This document shows positions 1-5,101 of a stretch of 5,101 nt of DNA, piece after piece. Below the pieces are notes generated by a model, which was not told the origin of the DNA, searched no databases, and saw only the letters and a list, made by a program, of their open reading frames with translations. The translations under genes were made by a program, and so were the position numbers. Position 1 is the first letter of the stretch, and every line of letters starts with the position of its first letter. The DNA comes from CAYFKJ01 sp964528595 (GTDB lineage Bacteria > Pseudomonadota > Alphaproteobacteria > UBA2966): positions 1 to 5,101 of the forward strand of contig CAZGTM010000122.1 of assembly GCA_964528595.1 (NCBI GenBank), read 5' to 3'.

Positions 1-55
1 AAATGCAGGGGCGCCGATCCAAGTTAAGCAAACGATGTGATCGGAAAAATCTAAG

Positions 56-81
56 ATGACTGCAAAGGGTCATAACGCGAC
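56..81 (+). repeat. Degenerate upstream copy of the GGGTCA-centred repeat
   Basis: Aligned without gaps to 4624-4649, this 26-bp stretch agrees at 18 positions, including ATG, CTGC, the central GGGTCA and the final GAC. Its arms no longer pair, unlike the downstream copy, so it would be a decayed member of the same repeat family. Both copies lie in the same orientation and flank the enzyme gene. Chance similarity cannot be excluded from two copies alone. Confidence 0.35.
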
Positions 82-463
82 GTTGATCACGGCTCCCGGT
101 ATGTCCGTCATTAGCCATATGCAGACGCTTGCGGTTGGTGGTTACACCGCGCGCCCATTACGGCTCAGCACGAACTCAGCGGTTCACCTTGGAATCTCTC
201 GATGTAATTATCTTCACTGTACCATGGCTTGTCGCTTGGCCGTTGTCATAAAAAGCCCTGCACACTTCTCCAACAACCTCGGCAATAACACGACCAAAGA
301 ATAGAAGGTATCGTCGGCGGAGGTCTCGGCGGCTTACCGGAAATGAAAAATGTTCGGATGGTAATGGAATTAACTCCCAATCACTGTCTACTGGCAGTTA
401 CAATTGCAAGCAAATACACCGGTGGGGCCTTTGTGAACCTGGTTTGTCTGGGGACTGAAAAGT

Positions 464-478
464 GGGTGGGCGAAGAGG
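464..478 (+). promoter_or_regulatory. Candidate ribosome binding site for the TTG start
   Basis: Two purine-rich stretches precede the TTG codon at 479. GGGTGGG (464-470) ends 8 bases before it, a normal spacing but a poor Shine-Dalgarno match. AAGAGG (473-478) is a better match but touches the start codon, which is too close for ordinary use. An in-frame TGA at 434-436 closes the frame upstream, and no ATG or GTG lies in frame before the first iron-sulfur motif, so TTG 479 is the only conventional start despite the imperfect site. Confidence 0.4.
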
Positions 479-3400
479 TTGAGTTTAAACGTCGTAGCAA
501 GAGAATTCCTACCGCTTGTCATTGATGGCAAGGAATGGCGAATCACCGCTCGTGACCTCACAAAGTCACACACACTGGCGGAGTTCATTCACACCCACCT
601 GGGTCGATCCGCACGGCAGGCATGCGGTGAAGGAGGGTGTGGGGCATGTTCCGTCATCGTGACGCGTCCTTATGTCGATGCCGATAACGGGAAATCCATC
701 CGGCTCGAAACCTACTCGGTCGCCTCGTGTGTAACGCCCATAGGCGACTTGGCCTTTGCCGCGGTGATTACGCCACAGGACCGCTCGACCCTGTCACCGA
801 CCAGCAAGACGCCGGCGCAAGAAGCATTGCAGTTGACCAACGCTGCGCAGTGTGGATTTTGCACCGGCGGTATCGTAAGCGTTCTGGACAGTACCTGCTC
901 CGGTCGGGGACTCTCTTGCGCAAATGTCGAAACCCTCCTCGATGGCAATCTCTGCCGGTGCACGGGGTACCGGTCGATATCCGAGGCGGCCCAGCTGCTG
1001 TGTGACGACTACCAAGGCGAACACCAGGAGGCAGCCAGAGAGATTCGTGACCGAGCCATCGCCTATCGGAAAAAACTAGATGACCCAGACCAATTCCCGC
1101 CTTCCCTCACGGCCGCTTTTTTTCAATATTTCTGCACCGAAGGTGTGGACGGAGTCGCGCTCGTCGAACGAGGTGGTGGTGAAGCCAAAATCGGAGGACG
1201 CATAGCGGCAACTGAGGAGGCAACAGATACGTCAACCGAATCTCCGGCCCAGCTGTACAAAGGGAGTTCTTACTCGCATATCCGTCCGGCATCCCTGGAT
1301 GCGCTTGTAGCCGTGTACGGTAATTCGCCGGATACCTTGAATGTGTTGGCAGCCGGCGGAGCCTCAAGATGGGAACAGGGGCGAGTTCTGGCGGCAGGGT
1401 TCACGGACGTCGGTTACGAAGAGCATCGCAGCCATCGCATGCTGCAACACACCGTATCGGTCCGGGACGTGCCGGAGTTGCGCAGCTGGTCCGTTCGCAA
1501 GGATGGCGCCCTATCGATTGGCGCGGCAACGCCGATTGGTGCCCTGCAGCAGATCTTGGATGCACTCAAAAAGAACGCATCGTCATTCGTCCAGCATCGG
1601 GAATCGCTGACCGCCTTGGTCACGCAAGCCCGCTACTTCGCAAACGAAAATGTAAGGCATACCGGTTCCGTCGGCGGGGGTCTGGTGTCCTGTCATCAGC
1701 TCTCAGACATGATCCCCGTTTGGATTGCGTTGGATGCTCGGGTAGACCTTGTTTCCCAAAGCCAGGGACCGCGCACCATACCGGTGCGCGAGCTGATCGA
1801 TATAGATGCCGGTCAATTGGCTCTGGAACCTGGGGAGGTCGTCGTTGCGCTGGTGTTGCCTCCGAAAGACCCGGACGGATTTATCGCCGAGCCGTTCAAG
1901 CAGGCAATCAGACGCTCGGATTCGATGGCACTGGTCAATGCGGCGATTTCAGCGGAGATTGATAGCTCGGGTGTGCTGCGAAACCCGTGCATCGCGCTGG
2001 GTGGCCTCGGTGCACCGGGGTTGCGCGCCCGTCGAACCGAAGCCGCCATGGAAGGTCTTAACGTGGACCTCACCGCTGCGAGCGGCCTCAAAGACATCAT
2101 GCAGGTGCTCCACGACGAGATTGTGGAAATAAACGTCCGCGCGTTGCCGGACAACATGCGCAACTACCAGCGCGATGTGGCGGTGTCGTTTCTACAGCGA
2201 TTTGTTCGAATGGCCACGGCACAGCCGGATACCTATGAAAGATCGAACCGGCTGCAACATCCCCCTTGCCGAGGGCGGCAATCGTTTGCGGAAGAAACAG
2301 TCAGCGGATCCATTGTCGGCCGGGCAATGGCTCACCGGTACCTGGCACAACATACAAGCGGCGGCACACAATACACAGTAGACGATCAACTGCCGGAGGA
2401 TGGTTTGTACGCCGCAATCGTCCCTGCACCGGTTGCCAGCGGTGAACTCGTTGAAGTCGACGCCTCGCCGTGCCGGGACGACCGGGACTTCGTCGCCTTG
2501 GTCACCGCCGCGAATGTGCCGGGAAGCAACCTTCAAGGCCACATGGTTCACCCATTGGCAGAAGAGGAAATCTTGTGTTCGGATCGGGTGACCCATTACG
2601 GCCAACCCGTTGCGCTTGCCGTCGCCCGAACCCGCGCCGCGGCAGAGAGCGCGGCAGCGAGAGTGCGGGTTGTCGTAAACGCTGATGACAAAGCGCCAAT
2701 CCTAACTTTCGACGAAATTGTGGCGCACGACAGCTGGTTCTCTTTCGAACACATTCCCGATGACCCGTCCAAGGAGGCGCGGGAACGAGAGTTGGAGCGC
2801 GGCGATCCCGACGCCGCATTCCTGTCGGCAAGGCAGAATCCGGAGCGCTACGCCATTTACGAGGGGCGGGTCGAGGTCGGGGGTCAATCGTGCTTTTACC
2901 TCGAACCCCAATGCGCTGTGGCCTATCCCAATGGAACGAACCGCATGCGCGTGCTGTCGTCGACCCAATCGCCGGCGCACGTTGCCCGCTATGTGGCGTC
3001 GGCGCTGGGTGTGGCAGAACACGAGGTAGACGTGGAGGCCGGACTTGTAGGCGGCGGATTTGGAGGCAAGCAAACACGCAGCGCCTCGTTCGCGGCAATG
3101 GCGTCTTTGGCGGCACGTGTTACCGACCGGCCGGTGAAGCTGGAGCTTTCGCGGGAAACTGACATGACGCTTGTGCCAGGGCGCAGTCCATTTCGCGCGG
3201 ATTACCGAATTGCCCTCGAGCGCTCGACCGGCGCAATCTCGGCGCTGGATATCGACATAATGTCAAATGGCGGCGCCGGAGAGGACTATTCACCTTCCAT
3301 CGTGGAAACTTCGGTATTCCTTATCGACAACGCCTATTTCATCGAGCATGCACGTATTCGCGCGCGTTGCGGGAGGAGCAACTTGCCAGCCGGTTTCACA

Positions 3401-4609
3401 GCGACACGTGGCTACGGCAAGCCGCAGACCGGCGCCATTATCGAGACGATCCTGGATGATGCCGCGGCCCGCCTCGACATCGATCCGCAGACACTGCGAA
3501 AACAAAATCTCTACGCAAAAGGTCAAACGGCGCTCGCGGGAACCTCCATTGATGATGACGTGCTCCGCGCCTGTTGGCGTGAAGCAGTGGACAATCACTA
3601 TGAGTCGTGGCGTGCCGACTGTGAGGCGTTCAATGAACGGCATACGCTTGTCAAACGGGGCGTTGCAGCGGTTCCCTCCAAAGGCAACATGGGTTTTCTG
3701 GAGGCCGCCGACATTAATCGGGGCTCGGCTGTCGTCAGAATACACTCGGACGGTTCGGTCCGTATCTCCCATTCCGGCGTCGAAATGGGTCAGGGCATAA
3801 ACACCCGCATGTCTCAGGTTACGGCCCAGGCACTAGGCCTCCCAATCGAAAAGGTCACGGTGGATGCGACGCGTACCGCCGATCTGCCCAATACACCGCC
3901 GACCACCATGGTTGCGACGGATATGATCGGCGCCGCAATTCTGGATGCCTGCGACGAACTGCTGGCTACATTGGCGCACGCGGGTTACCCGGCCGACCGA
4001 GGGTTCGCGGAAGCCGCGTACGTCTGCTACCAGGAGGGTTTGCCGCTTGAGGCGCGCGGGTATGCCCAGGAGCCTAGATTGCGGTTCGATTGGGAGCAGC
4101 AGCAGGGAGATGTATCCTACTTCTATGTCTGGGGTGCGGCCCTGTCGGAAGTCGAGGTCGATGTCGGCACGGGATCCTGGCGTGCGTTGCGGACTCACAT
4201 CACCCAGGACTGCGGACGGTCGCTTAATCCGCTTCTGGATATCGGCCAGATCGAGGGGGGGTTCGCGTTCGGGCTCGGCTACTCACTGCTGGAGAAAATG
4301 ATTTACCGCAAGGACGGTTCTTTGCTGACTGATAATGTGTCGTCATACAAAATTCCGGCACTGGACGACATGCCACGGGACTGGACCGTCGAAATATTGC
4401 AGGAAACGGAAGGGCCGCCCGGCCGTCGTGGTTTGCACAATTCAAAAGGCGTCGGCGAGGCAAACATACAATTGGGTTTTTCGGCGTACTTCGCCGTCAA
4501 AGACGCCATCCGGTCCATCCGGCGGGACCAGGGACTTGCTCCGAATAGTTATTTTCTCCCGTTTCCGGCGATGACGTACGATATCCTGAGGGCGTGTCAG
4601 GACGATTAG
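479..4609 (+). CDS. Fused molybdenum hydroxylase, xanthine dehydrogenase/aldehyde oxidase family
   Basis: This 1376-residue protein is predicted to be a cytosolic enzyme that hydroxylates a heterocycle or aldehyde at a molybdenum centre and passes electrons through two 2Fe-2S clusters to FAD. Domain order: plant-type ferredoxin, about 10-100, with Cys49, Cys54, Cys57, Cys84; helical 2Fe-2S domain, about 105-180, with Cys125, Cys128, Cys159, Cys161; variable linker, about 181-262; FAD domain, about 263-440, with NVRHTGSVGGG at 391-401; flavoprotein C-terminal domain, about 465-575; hammerhead domain, about 613-742; molybdenum cofactor domains, about 790-1360. Compared by eye with bovine xanthine dehydrogenase (1332 residues), Q830 matches Gln767, R977 Arg912, F1073 Phe1009, Q1257 Gln1194 and E1327 the catalytic Glu1261. 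Substrate residues differ: Q865 for Glu802, T944 for Arg880, Y979 for Phe914, L1074 for Thr1010. The FAD loop GNTEIG is also lost (AGGASRWEQG, 292-301). The frame is intact. The family is certain; xanthine as substrate is doubtful, so no gene symbol is given. Confidence 0.95.
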   Translation: MSLNVVAREFLPLVIDGKEWRITARDLTKSHTLAEFIHTHLGRSARQACGEGGCGACSVIVTRPYVDADNGKSIRLETYSVASCVTPIGDLAFAAVITPQDRSTLSPTSKTPAQEALQLTNAAQCGFCTGGIVSVLDSTCSGRGLSCANVETLLDGNLCRCTGYRSISEAAQLLCDDYQGEHQEAAREIRDRAIAYRKKLDDPDQFPPSLTAAFFQYFCTEGVDGVALVERGGGEAKIGGRIAATEEATDTSTESPAQLYKGSSYSHIRPASLDALVAVYGNSPDTLNVLAAGGASRWEQGRVLAAGFTDVGYEEHRSHRMLQHTVSVRDVPELRSWSVRKDGALSIGAATPIGALQQILDALKKNASSFVQHRESLTALVTQARYFANENVRHTGSVGGGLVSCHQLSDMIPVWIALDARVDLVSQSQGPRTIPVRELIDIDAGQLALEPGEVVVALVLPPKDPDGFIAEPFKQAIRRSDSMALVNAAISAEIDSSGVLRNPCIALGGLGAPGLRARRTEAAMEGLNVDLTAASGLKDIMQVLHDEIVEINVRALPDNMRNYQRDVAVSFLQRFVRMATAQPDTYERSNRLQHPPCRGRQSFAEETVSGSIVGRAMAHRYLAQHTSGGTQYTVDDQLPEDGLYAAIVPAPVASGELVEVDASPCRDDRDFVALVTAANVPGSNLQGHMVHPLAEEEILCSDRVTHYGQPVALAVARTRAAAESAAARVRVVVNADDKAPILTFDEIVAHDSWFSFEHIPDDPSKEARERELERGDPDAAFLSARQNPERYAIYEGRVEVGGQSCFYLEPQCAVAYPNGTNRMRVLSSTQSPAHVARYVASALGVAEHEVDVEAGLVGGGFGGKQTRSASFAAMASLAARVTDRPVKLELSRETDMTLVPGRSPFRADYRIALERSTGAISALDIDIMSNGGAGEDYSPSIVETSVFLIDNAYFIEHARIRARCGRSNLPAGFTATRGYGKPQTGAIIETILDDAAARLDIDPQTLRKQNLYAKGQTALAGTSIDDDVLRACWREAVDNHYESWRADCEAFNERHTLVKRGVAAVPSKGNMGFLEAADINRGSAVVRIHSDGSVRISHSGVEMGQGINTRMSQVTAQALGLPIEKVTVDATRTADLPNTPPTTMVATDMIGAAILDACDELLATLAHAGYPADRGFAEAAYVCYQEGLPLEARGYAQEPRLRFDWEQQQGDVSYFYVWGAALSEVEVDVGTGSWRALRTHITQDCGRSLNPLLDIGQIEGGFAFGLGYSLLEKMIYRKDGSLLTDNVSSYKIPALDDMPRDWTVEILQETEGPPGRRGLHNSKGVGEANIQLGFSAYFAVKDAIRSIRRDQGLAPNSYFLPFPAMTYDILRACQDD

Positions 4610-4876
4610 CGTCAAATGCTCACATGTCTGCTTTGGGTCAGAAGCAGACCAACCTCGAAGGTCATGGAATAGTCTGGTTTCGATTGAAGACCGGAACTAA
4701 ATTACATCAAGCATGGTCTAGTTGATCCGAATATTTTTTTACCGAGACGATTAACACGCTAGTCACTTTCAATTTCATTCGCAACAAGCGGCACCCCCTC
4801 CGCACCTCCCCAAGAGAGGCAAAGTTTTTTCTCAATCTTTGTTTTTTCGAAACTTGGAAATTCCTCGGACCCACCC
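4610..4876. other. Non-coding stretch between the enzyme gene and the IS remnant
   Basis: No recognisable gene lies here. Besides the hairpin at 4626-4649 it contains T-rich runs (4733-4740, 4825-4830, 4842-4847) and a pyrimidine-rich segment near 4790-4810. On the minus strand two frames run through from the IS remnant, ending at 4707 and 4759, but neither translation resembles the rest of an IS3 transposase or the helicase expected beyond the insertion. This is the unrelated side of the breakpoint. Confidence 0.6.
4626..4649 (+). repeat. Perfect hairpin just after the enzyme stop codon
   Basis: GTCTGCTT (4626-4633) pairs exactly with AAGCAGAC (4642-4649) around the 8-base loop TGGGTCAG. 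It begins 16 bases after the stop codon. There is no T-run after it, so it is not a standard intrinsic terminator, although it could slow exonucleases or aid factor-dependent termination. From memory, hairpins of this general form (GTCTGCTTTGGGTC followed by a complementary arm) recur between genes in many proteobacteria, so I class it as a dispersed repeat; that recollection needs a database check. Confidence 0.65.
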
Positions 4877-4877
4877 T

Positions 4878-4970
4878 GACCTGGCCCACCGTCTCTCCTT
4901 GGCTTAGCCGAACCTCCGCCTCGCGGAGCTTGCCGATAATCTGCTCAACCGTGTGATTTTTCTTCGCCAT
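4878..4970 (-). pseudogene. Truncated IS3-family transposase OrfA, N-terminal 31 codons
   Basis: The first 31 residues, from MAKKNHTVEQIIGKL to ETVGQV, match the start of the helix-turn-helix OrfA protein of IS3-type elements. OrfA binds the element's ends, and with OrfB, which carries the DDE catalytic core, forms the transposase by programmed frameshifting. In intact relatives the sequence continues with a Cys-Arg and then a recognition helix ending near YYRWRKEYGG; here it changes abruptly after GQV into unrelated residues that run on to a stop at 4707-4709. I take ATG 4970 as the start, since GGAGG at 4979-4983 sits 8 bases upstream; a TTG at 4985 is also in frame but lacks that site. With its DNA-binding helix gone and no orfB, it cannot make an active transposase. 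Confidence 0.82.
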
Positions 4971-5023
4971 CTTGCCCTCCTCCAAGCCAACCCGATCCTA
5001 ACATCCGGGCTGGACTAGTTTTC

Positions 5024-5036
5024 GGGGGGCAGGTCA
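5024..5036 (-). repeat. Left terminal inverted repeat of the IS3 remnant
   Basis: The minus strand reads TGACCTGCCCCCC from 5036 inward. The TGA start and C-rich run are what I remember for ends of this IS3 subgroup. It meets helicase coding sequence directly at 5037, which fixes the insertion point. A near match in inverted orientation lies at 4877-4889 (TGACCTGGCCCAC), at the truncated inner end. Confidence 0.7.
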
Positions 5037-5101
5037 CAAGGCTATCAATGGCCTCCCATTGGCCATCGCGAAAATCTGCTGCTGGGTCTTCTAGGGCCGT
5101 T
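5037..5101 (-). pseudogene. RecQ-like ATP-dependent DNA helicase, internal fragment cut by the IS
   Basis: On the minus strand from 5100, the frame reads TALEDPAADFRDGQWEAIDS, then Leu and the first base of a Val codon before the IS begins. The FRxGQxEAI pattern is the adenine-recognising Q motif found just ahead of the Walker A loop in RecQ-type helicases, and the FRDGQWEAI wording recalls a subgroup of superfamily 2 helicases found in many bacteria. The start of the gene lies beyond the right edge of the window. Walker A, DEAH and all later motifs should follow where the IS now sits; none appears after the remnant, so that part has been deleted or moved. The broken frame continues in phase through the IS leader and stops at 4945-4947, adding about 30 foreign residues. 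The assignment rests on about 22 codons. Confidence 0.65.

Larger units (their letters stand above)
1..478. other. Upstream region without a recognisable gene
   Basis: I see no supportable gene here. Short open frames exist on both strands (for example 56-304 and 343-525 on +), but their translations match no family I know, and the second runs into the large enzyme gene in another frame. The stretch looks less GC-rich than the gene that follows. It should hold the promoter of that gene, but I found no convincing -35/-10 pair; a TACAAT at 399-404 has no good -35 partner. It also contains a degenerate copy of the motif found after the enzyme gene (56-81) and a glycine-rich codon run at 307-336, both described separately. 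Confidence 0.6.
4877..5036 (-). mobile_element. 5'-end remnant of an IS3-family insertion sequence
   Basis: Read on the minus strand, this 160-bp remnant starts with TGACCTGCCCCCC, followed by a leader containing AAAACTAGTCCAGCC, a strong ribosome binding site (GGAGGAGGG, 4975-4983) and the ATG of orfA at 4970. This layout is typical of IS3-family elements that encode an orfA beginning MAKKNHTVEQII. Only the left end survives: IS-like sequence stops at 4878, and there is no orfB and no normal right end. The outer boundary at 5036/5037 is sharp because helicase coding sequence begins immediately beyond it. No target duplication is visible between the flanks (CACCC at 4872-4876 against CAAGG at 5037-5041). 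Confidence 0.8.

Noticed and set aside
14..44. Inverted repeat CCGATC / GATCGG
   Set aside because: A 6-bp stem with a 19-base loop, followed by an A-run rather than a T-run; no terminator or operator role can be supported.
170..250. Minus-strand translation containing KPWYSEDNYIERF, resembling the DNxxIERF region of integrase-type transposases
   Set aside because: It is one residue short of the usual spacing, is bounded by nearby stops, and has no other integrase motif at the expected distances. Probably chance.
56..304. An 82-codon open frame on the + strand
   Set aside because: It has no family resemblance and no ribosome binding site, and its composition looks like random translation. 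Its ATG falls inside the degenerate repeat.
343..525. A 60-codon open frame on the + strand overlapping the enzyme start
   Set aside because: The translation is unrecognisable, and its last part lies under the enzyme gene in another frame.
2502..3116. A 204-codon open frame on the minus strand within the enzyme gene
   Set aside because: It is a low-complexity Arg/Pro-rich shadow of a GC-rich gene; the opposite strand is clearly conserved enzyme sequence.
4708..4724. Minus-strand CAACTAGACCATGC resembling the IS leader AAACTAGTCCAGCC
   Set aside because: The similarity is about 10 of 14 bases, with no adjoining TGACCTGCCCC end, so it is not evidence for a second IS terminus.
5046..5066. Overlapping inverted repeats CAATGG/CCATTG and ATGGCC/GGCCAT
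   Set aside because: Short stems inside the helicase coding sequence, easily explained by codon content; no T-run and no regulatory context.

Overview
The window is bacterial. It has one long uninterrupted coding region with a TTG start and no introns, plus the end of an IS3-type insertion sequence. The sequence suggests a moderately GC-rich proteobacterium or similar, but nothing in it fixes the genus.

Layout: positions 1-478 hold no gene I can recognise. Positions 479-4609 (+) encode a 1376-residue molybdo-iron-sulfur-flavoprotein of the xanthine dehydrogenase / aldehyde oxidase family. All three parts (two 2Fe-2S clusters, FAD domain, molybdenum cofactor domain) are fused in one chain, as in animal and plant xanthine dehydrogenase and unlike the split subunits common in bacteria. 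Positions 4610-4876 are non-coding and include a perfect 8-bp hairpin just after the stop codon. Positions 4877-5036 are the 5' end of an IS3-family element on the minus strand: terminal repeat, leader and the first 31 codons of orfA, then a sharp break. Positions 5037-5101 (-) are part of a RecQ-like helicase gene, interrupted exactly at the outer end of the insertion sequence; the gene begins beyond the right edge of the window.

The large enzyme keeps the molybdenum-site glutamate and both cofactor glutamines, but the two residues that recognise purines in bovine xanthine dehydrogenase are replaced (Glu802 by Gln865, Arg880 by Thr944). It probably oxidises something other than xanthine. No partner genes (xdhC chaperone, cofactor synthesis, purine catabolism, transporter) lie in the window, so context does not name the substrate. 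The right edge records IS insertion into a helicase gene followed by loss of most of the element and of the adjoining helicase sequence. The truncated inner end happens to look like a terminal inverted repeat, which raises the possibility of a 160-bp mini-element. A 26-bp motif occurs imperfectly on both sides of the enzyme gene.
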